Source of the DNA: Cricetomys ansorgei
Taxonomy: Eukaryota; Chordata; Mammalia; Rodentia; Nesomyidae
Reading direction: 5' to 3'
Assembly: GCA_026225945.1 (NCBI GenBank)
Contig: JAMJFZ010000320.1
Location: forward strand, 15,957,501 to 16,021,500
Length of the DNA stretch: 64,000 bases
In this document: piece by piece, positions 12,001 to 23,524 of the stretch
Position numbering within the stretch: the stretch's first letter is position 1
How the letters are laid out: every line of letters starts with the position of its first letter
Notes under the pieces: generated by a model
Database searches by the model: none
Told to the model about the DNA's origin: nothing
What the model saw: only the letters and a program-made list of their open reading frames with translations
Made by a program: the position numbers and the translations under genes

Positions 12001-12239
12001 TTCAAAGGAGGGGGGGATCACTAGGGAGAGCAGACTGAGAAATCTTTCTGCTTGAGGCACAGGCTGGTCTCAACTTTGCTACAACGCCCTTGCTTGCACC
12101 CCCCAAACACTGAGAATACAAATGCGCATACCCCAAGCCCAGTCCCTGTCTGAATGGAGTTACTTCTGGTGAGCAATCTTTAGCCATCCTTATCTTCTGT
12201 CTCCTGGACAGGTGCTTTTTGTTTTGTTTTTCTGTTACA

Positions 12240-13000
12240 GATTCTTTTTCCTCAGTGTGTGCTCTTGGTCATTTGATAAGGGTATTTCCACACAGGAGTC
12301 TTCTATTTTTTCTTGTTTTCTTAGATTTAAAAATCTTATTATCATTCAAATTTAGAAAGTTATGCAGCCAAATCTCCTTAAATATCTTTGGTCTCATTAA
12401 TTCTCTCTAAATAGTTCATGTGTATGTAATTGAGGCTCTGTGCATTTCTGTTCAAATATTTTCTCTCTCCGTTTGGTGATTTTTGTTTTGTTTTTTTTTT
12501 TTTGTTGACTGGTTTTCAAGTGTCCCAATCATTCCTCCTGCCTTTTCTCCACTGTTAGTCTCACCCAGCATAGTTTCAATCATGCAGCTTTTAAAAAAAA
12601 TTTCAGACATGTTTTTCAGTTGTGACATTGTGTGTCAGTTCTAAAATTTTCACTTTATTTTCTTAAGAGTTTCTCGATTTTTCCTGTCATCCCCACAGCT
12701 TCACACATTTTTTTTCATCTGTTCCTATAAAATACAATAGCCATCTTAAATTCTGTTTGTGCTGATTCTAACGCCCGATTGCTTTGTGGAGACACCTTTA
12801 TTTTCTGGGATTCATTAATCTTTCTGTTCTGGTCGTCTTTTTCTACTTCCTGGTGTACCTGGTAATCCTGATTGTGTGTTCGGAGTTGCAGAAACCAGGA
12901 TTTATGGTAGCTTCCTCCAACAGGTATTCGGTTTTATGCTATTAGAAGCTAAGTTTCTTATGGATAACCCTAATCCAGTGTAGGCTTTCTCCTAAGCCTT
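12240..13000 (-). repeat. Old L1 (L1M-type), antisense
   Basis: T-rich plus-strand text with CTCGATTTTTCCTGTCATCC, TGGGATTCATTAATCTTTC and CTTCCTGGTGTACCTGGTAA resembles the antisense of an old L1 3' region. No frame is intact; limits are uncertain. Confidence 0.45.
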
Positions 13001-13004
13001 GTTA

Positions 13005-14018
13005 AAGCGGTCATGTTTAATGTTGCCCTCATTCCTATGATATAGCTCCCGGAATGTACCCCATGTGCTAAGGCGTGATGCAAGTGCTTTACAGATGGAA
13101 TCCTAGAGATGTTTGTCAAGTTCTAAGTTGGTAGGATTTTAACTTCAAACTCTGCCTCCCAGTGCCAAGCAGCTGCCGAGATCTCTGCTCATCATTTCAG
13201 CTCTCCAGCTGCTGTTTTCTGCTGTGATCTGTGGAATTTTGCCCTGTACGTTCCCACTTAAGACTTCTGCCAAGATTCTGTATATACATCTGGGCTCTCC
13301 CTCTCCACTGGACCAAACCTTCTGGACTTCGTCCTTCAAGTTCTTTTAGTTGAATAAGCCTGTTTCCTGCAGACGTGTGAACATCTGCTGGGGAAAGTCA
13401 GTTCAATGTGATTATATCCCTTCCAGTTCGTGCCTGCTTTTGGATCTGTTTTTAGTACTCTACGTACATATGCCTTATCATTATTAATGGGAAGTTTAGT
13501 CTGCTATGAACTACTGTGTAGCTACTGTCGCCTTTGTGTATGCTTAAATATAGTGGTCATGGTAGATAGTCTATTTTATAATGCCGATTTTTAATAAACC
13601 GTAGACTTCATAAAGCATTTCATATTGATAGATATTAATAAATGTTTTGTTTTTTCCATGATTGGTTGTGCTTGAAATATTTAATAATAAGACTGCAAAA
13701 CAAAAATAAATTATTAAGTAGAGATATGAGCTATGAACTTGAGTTCTTTCGATGTTCTTTGAAAAGGACTAAATTAGTTTGCTACGAATGCACTTTCTTA
13801 GGAAGACTACAAGCGATCAGTTATAATTGGGTCCACAGCAACACGGATTCTCTCTCGTACCATGCATCTTTCTGTTTCCAGTTTTCCCTATAAGCAATGA
13901 TGCAATGAACAGGTTTTATGCATTTATTTTCAGTCTCCCCTATAGAATTATAGAAATTAAATTGTGGAATCAAAGGAAATCCACATTTAAAATTTTTATT
14001 TTAATGTATAGAGTCATC
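13005..14018. other. AT-rich unassigned sequence
   Basis: High AT content, many short A/T runs. Open frames at 13642-14150 are AT-biased and unsupported. No repeat identified. Confidence 0.4.
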
Positions 14019-14021
14019 TGT

Positions 14022-14335
14022 TGTTACGCTCAGGGAATTGGTTCTAGTACTTTCCCTTGTTTGGTACCAAAACAGGTGAAGGCACAAGATCCTTACAGGA
14101 ATTGGATATTATTTACAAATAACCTACATATATGCTCCCTGATGTGTTAAATCATCTCAAGATCATTGTAAGTAACTGATGCAATGTGAATGCTACATCA
14201 ACAGTTATACCACTGTGTGTAGCAAATAATGACGAGAGAATTACACCTGTAGTAAACAACCTCCCCCCAGTACTTTCTATTCTTGGTTATTCGAGGCCGT
14301 TAATGTGGAATCTGTAGATATTGGCTGTCTGTAAT
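14022..14335. mobile_element. MER2-like Tigger DNA transposon remnant
   Basis: Contains the MER2-type series GGGAATTGGTTCTAGTACTT, TTGGTACCAAAA, AATAACCTACATATATGCTC, GTTAAATCATCTCAAGATCA, AATGTGAATGCTA and AAATAATGACGAGAGAA, ending near GTGGAATCTGTAGATATTGG. This is a non-autonomous, long-dead, eutherian-wide element of about 310 bp with no transposase. Confidence 0.7.
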
Positions 14336-14339
14336 CACC

Positions 14340-15300
14340 AATCACTCTTTATTGAAGGCTCTACCGTGGCATACTCCTCAGCAGTATGTGACATATGAAA
14401 TGGCCCATTTCTTTAAAAGTTTCACATTGCATGTTGTTGCTCTCTTAAATCCTAAGCACAAAACACGTGGACAGAAAGATGGATTGTCGCAACCTCTTTC
14501 ATCCCTCTCAATCTTGAGCATCTGGATGGCTGCTGAACTTCGTGTGCAAGCACATTGGGCCCTCTCTATGCATTTTGCTCATCGGCACGTACATCACTTA
14601 GGGAGCGCCCACCTAAGGTCTGATGATACCTAACCTACTTCCTCCTGTTCAAGGCTAAAGAAGCCTTACAATGATGAGAGAAACTGAGGTATCTCACCAT
14701 CAGCCTTTTTTACTGTCCTGTTCTATGACCCACAAAAATTGGCTGGAAGTTCCCAGTCACTATCCTAAACCTACCTTGGACCCCAGGAACATAACTTTGA
14801 AGACAGATCACCTAGTGATAAGATCACCCCGAAGCAGGAGCAGTCAATCAAAGGGAAATAGCCGATACCTTTAAACAATAAGGACTTCTTCCAACCACCT
14901 TGCAGAAGCAAAGATAGTGATTAACCACATTACACCTAGACAAACAGTGTCTAATTATGCACATCTCTTTCCCACTGATCCAATTCTTCCTCTATTTGAA
15001 CCCAAGGTCCATGTCAGTACTCTGAAGATAAACTTGGGTCTCCTCTCTCTGCCCTTCAGCACTGCTTTTCTCTTCATTGGCATACTGGTATGGGTAGCTG
15101 AACCCAGTCTGTGAGGACTCATGGAGCTGGAGATTTTATGGAAAAGCCTCAGTAACATCAACAGATAAATAAGTATCCAACTGAGGCACCAAAATGGAAG
15201 ACAGATAAGAGAAATCTAGAATCCAGCCCTGCAGCCTGTGATCCCACACTGAGGAACTCTCCTTTCAATATGCTCTCATAGCTTGATTCCTTATAAAGAT
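14340..15300. other. Unassigned sequence
   Basis: No gene or repeat recognised. Short frames on both strands show no known domain. Confidence 0.4.
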
Positions 15301-15304
15301 TCAT

Positions 15305-15465
15305 TTTCATTTACATGTGTGATTGTTTGCTTGCATCTATGTATGTGCACCACATGTATACAGTACCTCAGAGATGAGAAGAGGACATTGGATCCCCTGG
15401 AATTGGAGCTACAGATGACCGTGAGCTGCCACATGGGTGCTGGCAACCAAACCCAGGAAGAGCAG
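15305..15465 (-). repeat. B3 SINE fragment, antisense
   Basis: Antisense B3 text: GAGAAGAGGACATTGGATCC, CCTGGAATTGGAGCTACAGA and GTGAGCTGCCACATGGGTGC. It breaks off before the tRNA-like head. Confidence 0.8.
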
Positions 15466-15659
15466 GAAGAGCAGCCTGTAGATGGAAACATTAATATCTC
15501 AGACAAGTTCATTACAGGAACAGGAGACAATCACTATGTGTAAGCCTGGGCCTTTGCAGAAGGTTGAGTCTCTCTCATGGACTGACCCAGAGCACATGGC
15601 GTCTAGGTTTTTGATTGAGGAGAAGCACTACCCACCAATACAAAGGTCTTAACTCTTTT

Positions 15660-15862
15660 TTAAAATGTTTTATTTATTTAATCCATGTATCCATTTATTT
15701 ATTAGTGTTCTATCTGCATGTACAACTGTATGCCAGAAGAGGGCATCAGACTCCATTATAGATGGTTGTAAGCCACCAGGTGGCTTCTGGGAATTGAACT
15801 CAGGACCTCTAGGAAGAGCAACCAGTGCTCTTAACTGCTGAGCCATCCCTTTAGCCCTAACT
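15660..15862 (-). repeat. B3/B2 SINE, antisense
   Basis: Near complete antisense copy: CCAGAAGAGGGCATCAGACT, GGTTGTAAGCCACCAGGTGG, GGGAATTGAACTCAGGACCT, GTGCTCTTAACTGCTGAGCC, ending at TTTAGCCC. The A-rich tail lies on the low-coordinate side as T-rich sequence. Confidence 0.9.
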
Positions 15863-16237
15863 CTTAACTCTTAATGAATAGAACTTCCACAGTCCACCAA
15901 CTGGCTGACCTGATGCCTTTCCTTGAACAGTGCTTAGGCCAACAGAGGAGACCATAAAGTCCCTCCATTTAGCATGAATGCAAACAGGTACTTTCAACAC
16001 AAAGGTCTCAGTGGGCAAAGTCAAATCTGAACAACAATCGTTCCACCCGTGGGCCGTTGAGTAGACAGTTGCTGGAGCTCCAAATTAGCATTCCTTCCAC
16101 GTTCCAGAAGGCAGTAGCCATCCACACCCAAAAAGTTGGTTCCAACACCTAAGGAAGGTGACCTTCTGCCAGTGAATTTAGCTGCCAGCTACGGCAGCTG
16201 TTATTACTGCAAGAAGCGCATGTAGCTTTTGAGAGGA

Positions 16238-16257
16238 CCAGCGCCCCCTAGTGGCGA
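16238..16257 (-). promoter_or_regulatory. Strong CTCF-type binding motif
   Basis: The plus strand reads CCAGCGCCCCCTAGTGGCGA. On the minus strand this gives the CTCF core CCACTAGGGGGCGCTGG, matching the well-known consensus at nearly every informative position. It is not inside any B2/B3 copy I can see, unlike most rodent-specific CTCF sites. Binding itself is an inference. Confidence 0.75.
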
Positions 16258-16604
16258 TGGTGCTGACCTTGCCTGTCCGCTTACTGTCAAGTACTGGTTT
16301 TCCTAGAAACCACTTGCTTCCTTCCGAGATATGACCACCAATCCAGTATACATATTCTGAATATGAAGGAGTCTCTAGGCGCCGCCTACTTGGTGTATAA
16401 GGCAGCACATGGGCAGTTTTCAGGGCTGTGCCACGTTTTTTAATTGGACAGCCCTGACTTCAGTATGTAACGCGCAGGAAACTAAAACTGCTTTGTGTGA
16501 CCATACGCAGGTCTCTAGATGTCTGATTGGGCCATTAACGTGATCCTAACACTTTATAATATTTGAGAATAATTTTAAATATTTTAAATAGGTTTACATA
16601 TTCC

Positions 16605-16652
16605 ACTACAGCAGCCGGTGCTCTTAACCACGGAACCGTCTCCCCAGCCTTC
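16605..16652 (-). repeat. B2/B3 SINE head fragment, antisense
   Basis: CGGTGCTCTTAACCACGGAA and CCGTCTCCCCAGCC match the antisense tRNA-like head of B2/B3. The body is missing. Confidence 0.7.
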
Positions 16653-16654
16653 TT

Positions 16655-18035
16655 CAGAGCTTGCTTCTTACCATTTACTATAGTAGCGGTAATTTTTAAG
16701 TAGATGGTAAATTCTATGAGTTGTTTGCTTGTTTGTTTGCTTTAACTATGATACCCTCCGCCTGAGTTATGCTGGAGATACTAAGAAAACTTGTTTACTA
16801 AATAACTAAGTAAACCAAATCCAAGGAAGTTTGTGGAAGCAACTCGGGCGCTTGATGTGAGCTGAGACGCAAGATGTTTGGAGCTCAGAACCTGCTACTA
16901 CAAAGCATGACTTCAGGCAGCTGGAATCTGTCACCCTAATGTGCCTCTTGGCATAAGGGGGTATTTTGAACAGGTTATTGGGAAGCCGTAGGTACAGGAG
17001 AATTTGAAAACAGAATGGAAGAGAGCATTTTATAGAAGAAATCTCCATATCTGAAGGAAATCTTCATTTGCAAAAAACTTCTCTCTGCACCAAGATGGAA
17101 AGGATGACTCGACCCCTCAATGCTCCACACAGCACACCCGAGCGGGCACGACACAGCCTGCGCACGAACGTACCTGCTGCGCGTTTCCTGAGCATCTCGC
17201 CAGGATTCAGCAGAGCCTTGCACCCTCCCTTCTCTGTTCTAGGAAAGATGGAATTCCAGCCTGAACTTAGGCAATGCTTTGAAACTTACTCCCTTTTCCG
17301 TATCACCCACGCATACATGTTAAATTTCGGGTTCCTGATCTCTTTCGTTGTAAAGCCCCATCCTGACTAAGAGCTATGAAAGGCTGGAGAGTAAATTATG
17401 CCATTCATCTTTCCTCTCCACAGTGCTGAGTCGGGACATGGGCGTCTGAGTCTGATGTGCTCGCTGAGTTGTAAACATTGGGACTATAACCGTGGGAAGC
17501 TGGTTCTCCTGCCACCTGATAATAAAGCCAGTGACTCGAGAAACAGAGTGACAGGAGAAGAAAAGCCTTTACTGGCAACAAACCAGCAAGTTGAAGATGG
17601 TAGATTCCTGTCTAGGACAAATTATCCTCACTAACAACTGTAAGTGAAGAACTTGTATGGTAAATTCAATACCTCATTTCTTAGCTACAGATGGCTAGGT
17701 GCCAGCGCAGTCTTCACTCCTACGGTGGCCCGTTTCTTTGATGCACATTCTGGTGTTATCTGAAAATCACTGATATTCTGGGTTCTGTAAATCATAAGGA
17801 AGATTACTGATTACAAGGCTTGATGACCTGATGGTTTTTTTTTTTTCATTGTTGTTCCTTGTTCCTGGTGTGGATGACTCTGGCAGTCACAAGCATTCAG
17901 GTGTGGCCTTTCTTTAGAATTTACAGTGTCAGGCAGAGGGAAGGGAAACAAAAAGGCCAATCTGCACAAGACTATTTGCAAAGGGCAAGTTAACCTGTTA
18001 GGTGGCTTAGAGAACCTTGGTGCCCTGCAATTGTG
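16655..18035. other. Unassigned sequence
   Basis: Contains a TTTGCTTG-type run near 16725 and a T-run at 17836-17846. No supported gene. The frame from 17926 needs a GTG start and is discussed under rejected items. Confidence 0.4.
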
Positions 18036-18044
18036 TGTGTTGGC

Positions 18045-18079
18045 GGGTGGGGTGGGGGGTGGGGGGTGGGGGATGGGGG
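18045..18079 (+). repeat. G-rich tract, possible G-quadruplex
   Basis: Six runs of at least three G (18045-47, 18049-52, 18054-59, 18061-66, 18068-72, 18075-79) separated by one or two bases. This fits a G-quadruplex on the plus strand. Confidence 0.8.
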
Positions 18080-18084
18080 TTCCG

Positions 18085-19200
18085 TGGAAAGCTGTTTATG
18101 GAGCTGGGAAGAAAATCCTCCAGCTTTTACTTGAGAACCCAAACTTCAGATTGACCAACAGAGACTTTAGATAATCTCTGCTGGAATTAACAAATTTAGA
18201 TGGTAGGCCATTTCCCAATCCTGTTGGTGGCTTAATAAGATTAGCTGTGTGGAAAGCAGGGTGCAGTGGCAGGAGGGTTATTCCTCCGAGGGTGGAGGAG
18301 GCTAAGGACATTTTACTTTGGAATCAGCTTTGGCATGGGCTCATGGGGACCAAAGAGAGGCTTTGGGGTGGAGACAGAGAGCAAAAAAGGTTCCTTACAG
18401 AAGTCCACAAGGAGCTCACATTCTGTGTGGCTGGCAAAAGCCAGAACACTCCTTGGCTCACAGGCTGAGGCAGCTTCACTATATGTTCTTTCTAATAGTA
18501 AGAAAAGGGAAACGTAAATCATTTATCAAAAAATAAATAAATAAATAACAGATGGGATGCCCCTGTGCAAAAAGAAAAGGGAAAGAAAAAAAGAGAGAGA
18601 ACAGGTCCCTTTCTCACTAAGACTCTGGTCTCTCTTGCAAGGGGCCATCTTCTCATGGTCACCACCAGAGTGCTCTTCCTTTGTTCTGAGACAAACCCCA
18701 CAGTCAGGAATCCACACTGCGCCTGGCCACATGTTGGCTCAGACAAGTTATCCTGGCTGTTTACTAAATCCTAAACCCCATGGGCTAACCACTGTAGCCA
18801 TGCTTTACTCCACTCTGTCACACGGCCGGATGCTGGGGACAGACTCTGCCTGGTACAGATCACCTACGCAACGAAACCACGCCTTCATTGTCTGTACCAG
18901 GGACGGGAAGCGATGGTGTGAAAACGTGGCCTTCAGCCTGCATGCATCTTGATGAGCAGCTGATGTAGTCTTTCTGAGGTGCCCTCCTGAAAGCATGTCC
19001 AACTCGGACAGCGGTTAACCCCTCTTGGGCATCAGTTTTCTGTACCCTGTAAAATAAGGTAAACAAGGCTCAAACCCTGACTCCTAAGAATATCAGCGAA
19101 TCAAACTGTCCTGGGCTGTCTGTTGGACCTTGTCTGGAGTCCTAGGCCAGAAGAAGCTACCTGTCCCAAGAAAGGCAGACAATGGTAATGACAAAAGGCA
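18085..19200. other. Unassigned sequence, possible MIR near 18985-19090
   Basis: An A/AAAT-rich stretch lies at 18525-18548 and a purine-rich one at 18568-18602. The text CGGTTAACCCCTCTTGGGCA...TTTTCTGTACCCTGTAAAAT near 19011 weakly resembles MIR. No gene recognised. Confidence 0.35.
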
Positions 19201-19202
19201 TG

Positions 19203-19474
19203 GGGCTGGCTGGGGAAATGGATTGGTGGGTACAGTGCTTGCCATACAAGTATGAGGATGAGAGTTCGAATCCCTATCACTAATGAAAATGCCTGTCAGG
19301 TGGTAGCCTACATAGTGGCTACCATAGCACTTGGCAGGAAGGCATGCAGGAATCCCAGAGCAAGCTGTCTGGCTAGATTAGCCAAATCAGTGTGAGCTCC
19401 AGGTTCAAGTGAGAGACCACGTCTCAGTATATAAGATGGAGAGTGCTCAAGGAAGACAGTTGACATCAGCCTCT
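19203..19474 (+). repeat. B4 SINE
   Basis: ID-like head (GGGGCTGGCTGGGGAAATGG, CAGTGCTTGCCATACAAG, GAGTTCGAATCCC). The B1-like second half is rearranged, followed by GTGAGCTCCAGGTTCAAGTG, AGAGACCACGTCTCAGTATA and the B4-type end GGAAGACAGTTGACATCAGC. Its last bases seed the CT-rich array that follows. Confidence 0.85.
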
Positions 19475-19483
19475 GGCTTCCTC

Positions 19484-19520
<37 letters not shown>

Positions 19521-19527
19521 CTTCCTC

Positions 19528-19566
<39 letters not shown>

Positions 19567-19771
19567 CTTCCTCCTCCTCCTCTCTCTCTTTCTCTCTCTC
19601 TCTCTGGCTTCCTCCTCCTCCTCTCTCTCTCTCTCTCTCTCTCTGGCTTCTTCCTCCTCTCCCTCTCTGTTCTCTCTCTGTCTGTCTCTCTCTCTCTCTC
19701 TGGCTTCCTCCTCTCTCTCTCTCTCTCTGGCTTCCTCCTCTCTCTCTCTCTCTCTCTAGCTTCCTCCTCCC

Positions 19772-19822
<51 letters not shown>

Positions 19823-19862
19823 GCACTCACACGCATACACTTGTGCACACATATCACATACA
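19475..19862. repeat. SINE-tail-derived (CT)n/GGCTTCCTCCTC array plus (CA)n
   Basis: The motif GGCTTCCTCCTC (or a one-base variant) recurs eight times, starting near 19475, 19519, 19565, 19606, 19645, 19702, 19729 and 19758. CT runs of varied length separate the copies, and (AC)n follows at 19798-19825. The motif equals the terminal part of the neighbouring B4. Ser/Leu and Arg/Glu frames across it are artefacts. Confidence 0.9.
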
Positions 19863-19869
19863 CACACTC

Positions 19870-21240
19870 ATCCCCACCCCATTTGAGAGAGATAGAGACC
19901 TATTTGTGGGGTGCAGGTAAGAGTTGTTTTAAGTAGAGGAAGAACTGGGGTACGAGTAAGAGGGATGCAGAATTAAGCAGGCTTGGTCAAACTGAGGTAC
20001 ATCTCAGTTCTGGTTCTGAAAAGTAGCTTCAGAGAAGTCCTTATCGAAGCTGAGGGACACTCTGGTTCCCATCTGACGACTGGCCCGCCTGGGTGTAGGC
20101 AGAGCCAGCTCCCGTCCACTAGGAGGGCCGTCTCGTGGGGGGATCAGCCTACGAGCTTCTACTGTTTCTGGAATCCAAGGTGACTGCAGGACTAGAGATT
20201 TCTGATTACCTTTGGTGGTGGCGGTGGTGGAGGACCTGGACCAGGATGCTGTAAAAATGATAGTAAATAACTTAGTTATTTTAATCTTTGAAAGGGGTGA
20301 GGTGGGTGAGGAATTTAAAATTAACATTTAAAATTAAAATCACCAAATTTTAGACAGATTACCCCTTAGTGGTCAATATGCCTATGTGGCAAATGGAGCA
20401 GGAATCTGACCCAAAGGCAAGGAGATGGGCACAGAATAACGGCAGAGCTGTGGATCGTTGTTCTGCCTTTAGTTGCCCGTCAAGTGAAGAGTTGGTGCTT
20501 TTTTTCAATCACAGCGTCTAAGTCCTTGTTATGAAAGAACATTCATGCTTGCTTAGAATGCAAAGGCCTGGTGCCTACCAGGAGTTCCCTCGGACCCTCC
20601 GCCTCTTCGTAGCTCATTATATAGGAACATTTTGTTCCTGCAGAATGAATCAGGTGAGACAGAGCAGGATTTTTAGCTGATTGGATATGTTCTAGATAAA
20701 TACTAATAGACAGCTCCTGCGAGTGGGGGAGGGGAGCCACGGCCTTGTGTTCTGGAAAAGGCTTCTTCTATGTTGGTAACTGAAGTGGACGGACTGCCCC
20801 ATATACATTTGTTCATGCTTTTCATGGAAACCTTTACAATCATGACTATATGGGCAGACTCTGAACTAGGGGAGGTGGGATCTCAAGTCACAAGATCACC
20901 CTTCACTGAGTCACAAGGAAAATGCCAAGTGAGTCTCATTTTGTGCTTCTTTTTGGAGCCATCCAAGATATAGTTGGCTTTGGTCATGGGTACTAATCCC
21001 GCTAGGGGGTGGGCATTTTTACATAAAACAGACCGCGTTTACAGGTCTTCAGACGTGTACCCTTTGCTTTGACAATGCTTATGCTGAGAAGTCTCCGTGG
21101 TACCTGCTTAGACCTTCGTGGTTCAGAAGAGAAAGCTATACACAAGGCTAATGTCCCCATCAAAATCCAAAGGAGATGTGATCCATAAGATGGGCCCAGA
21201 AAAGTGGTAAACGAATGAGAACATGGGTGGTATTTTAGAT
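19870..21240. other. Unassigned sequence
   Basis: No supported gene or repeat. A GGTGGTGGCGGTGGTGG stretch lies at 20212-20229. Confidence 0.4.
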
Positions 21241-21244
21241 ACTG

Positions 21245-21630
21245 AATGTTATCAACATGTGACTGACTGAAGCTGCAGCAGTGATTATGGCTTCAATGTG
21301 CAATGTGCTTTATGGAGCGCTTGATCCTCAGCTGAGGCACTGTCTGGGGAGGTCATGGAACCTTCGGGACATGGCCCTCCTGCAGACAGTAAGTCACTGG
21401 GGACAGGTCTTGAGGGTTAGAACCTGGGCCTACTTCTGGTTCAGTTCCTGCTTCCTGATCTATCATGATACGAAGAGCTGTTGCTGTAGGCTCCACCGCC
21501 ATAGATGGACACCAGCGTGTGTGTCCCTCCATGATGATGGGCTATATCCCCTGAAGCTATGAGCCACAACAACCTTCTCCTCCCTTAGGTTACTTTGTCA
21601 GGGCTCGCTGGTTAGGAAAGGCAACCAACA
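21245..21630 (+). mobile_element. Solo LTR, MaLR-like, diverged
   Basis: Order of blocks: GATTATGGCTTCAATGTGCA, TCCTCAGCTGAGGCACTGTC, GGGGAGGTCATGGAACCTTC, AAGTCACTGGGGACAGG, CTTCCTGATCTATCATG, CCATGATGATGGGCTATATC, CCCTGAAGCTATGAGCC. It ends at a CAACCAACACA-like terminus. Non-coding. Confidence 0.5.
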
Positions 21631-21634
21631 CAGC

Positions 21635-22720
21635 AGCTGTCACTACAGTGTACTGCCACTCTGGGCAGACCATCCCTTTATCATGTACATTTATCTATAG
21701 TATAACTGATAGCCCTAGATTCTGCCACCCCTGGACCCCAACATGCATGGTGACAGCTCTCGCTGCAAGAAGAAAAGAGCCTCTAAATGTTTCCAAATGC
21801 CGCTTATTAGAGCACCAGGGGATTTGGCACCACTCCCAGTTAGGATACACTGCTGAGGCTTAATGGAGGCGGAGGCTTAATGACACTGCACTGTAAATAC
21901 CAACATACACAGAGAAGATGAAAGTCAAGTTCAGAGATGTTGGGGCTCAGCGGCAGAGGCGCCAGGTGAGGAAATGAGATTGCAAATGAGAAGACAGGAA
22001 AGACAGGAAAGGATAGGAACTGACAGAAAATGCCTGGGGCAACAGCCAACTCTCCTGGCATGGAGTTCCTTTTATAGGGAAAACCCGGTTCCTCTCTGTT
22101 TGAAGTGTGGGTGCCACCTGGCATCTGATGATGAGCAGAGAGAGTGCTCACTGGCTACTGAAGTGCAAGCAGTACAAGTTGTGTCTTGGTGCAAATGCAG
22201 TGTGGCAAAAAGCCAAGGAGGAAATTTGCAAGAATATCAGAGCCAAATAGTGAAAACTGTGACAGATTTACCCATCATTACAGGAGGAAAATAAGATTCA
22301 GAAAGCCATATGTCTCTCTGCACGCGCTCTGTAATGAGACGTGTTGCACTGGTGAAGATGAATTGTTGGGGAAGGAGGATAAATTAATGTTTGAATATCA
22401 CTTGAGATATTATCCATGACCTTTAAAACGCCTTGGCTATTTTTGGTACCGGTCAGCTTCTAGTTTTCCCATTGCACTACGAGGTTGAGTGTTCCCCACC
22501 TCAGTGTGTCTGCAAAACAAGTATTTCCAAAGATATTCATAGGTGTTGTCAAGGAAGAAAGATTCCAATTCCAGTGCCAAGTAAGTGTGGGAAGCAGTGC
22601 CACATCCGGTTTTATTTTGTTGTGTTTTTTGGTGGCAAATACACACTGGAACCCGAAGGTTTTGAGATTTCTTCTCTTGCATTTGCGTTGTAATTAAATA
22701 AATCATCCCGCCACAGCATT
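21635..22720. other. Unassigned sequence
   Basis: Several overlapping open frames of 70-110 codons on both strands, none recognisable. No clear repeat. Confidence 0.35.
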
Positions 22721-22759
22721 GTGGTCCTGCGAGGTGGCGCCACTGTGCGGCTCCCAGGC

Positions 22760-23258
22760 AGGAAGCCATGTGGGCAGTGTGGTTCTACCATGCACCCATC
22801 TGGTCTTAGATAGGAGATCTGTGAGCCAATGAGAATGACCAGGATTCTCAGGAGTGTGTTGTCAGTGGAACATCTCAGTTTATTGAAGCAAGAGTGGTTA
22901 CATTTATAGGATAAAGGCGGGGTGGGGGGGTGTCTTTGGTACCCAGGGAAGAGGGTCATTAATTAAGACAGGGAGACTAGAGTAGCCCCATTTGCATACT
23001 GGGGTGCTTTAGGTATTTCCCAGGGAGCAGGGGGATAGACCTGATATGGAAGGGTTTAGTTGCAACTCTAGATAACCAACTTTGCCAGATCTGGTGCCCT
23101 TGGAGGGGGCAGTGTTCTGCTGTGGCTTGTGGTCTGTCAGTGACTGCAGAGGGAAAGGGACCAGATTCCTGCCAGCTCCTCAAATGAGAGCCTGAGGTCA
23201 TAAGCACCCTCGACACACTTAGCTGTGTAACAATTCCACGACAGCACCTCACATTTGT
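22760..23258 (-). mobile_element. ERV solo LTR (ERVK-like), antisense
   Basis: On the minus strand it begins near TGTGAGGTGCTGTCGTGG. It shows a TATA-like CCTATAAATGTAACCAC followed by CTTGCTTCAATAAACTGAG (polyadenylation signal at 22879-22884), then a U5-like end near 22760. TATA box and AATAAA this close together are typical of rodent ERVK LTRs. The gag-pol genes are absent. The subfamily cannot be assigned. Confidence 0.55.
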
Positions 23259-23447
23259 GATCTAAGAGGTGTGTTCCAAACTCTGCCTGGTTTTAAAACC
23301 AGTGGACCTGCCATACCTTACTCAACATAATTTGGGGGGGCAGGGAGGTGAGGGGGGAGTCAGCTCCATACTAATGTTCCTGGTGTGTATTGTTTCTAGA
23401 ATGTCTTCACACTGAGCCTTCCCTTGTCTTCCCACTGCTAACATGTG

Positions 23448-23524
23448 TACGACTTTGAGACAGGGTCTCACTACGTAGTTTATACAAGCCTTGAACTCGC
23501 TTTCGCTTGTGATCCACCTACTTC
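23448..23524 (-). repeat. B1 SINE, antisense, first part of a split copy
   Basis: TTTGAGACAGGGTCTCACTA...GCCTTGAACTCGCTTTCG...GATCCACCTACTTC is the antisense of the B1 3' part. The copy stops at 23524 and resumes at 25043, so it was interrupted by the insertion at 23525-25042. Confidence 0.85.

Noticed and set aside
15720..15750. CTCF-like CCAGAAGAGGGCA in a B3/B2 copy
   Set aside because: This is ordinary SINE consensus sequence and a poor match to the full CTCF motif, unlike 16238-16257.
17926..18174. Frame beginning SGRGKGNKKA, like a histone H4/H2A N-terminus
   Set aside because: It starts with GTG, and only about six residues match; nothing after them resembles a histone fold. Chance similarity.
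19409..19867. Ser/Leu and Arg/Glu frames of 116 and 133 codons
   Set aside because: Translation of the CT-rich SINE-tail array.
22734..22752. Possible retroviral primer binding site (TGGCGCCACC on the minus strand)
   Set aside because: It only partly resembles a lysine-tRNA site and does not sit exactly after a CA-ended LTR, so it is not called.
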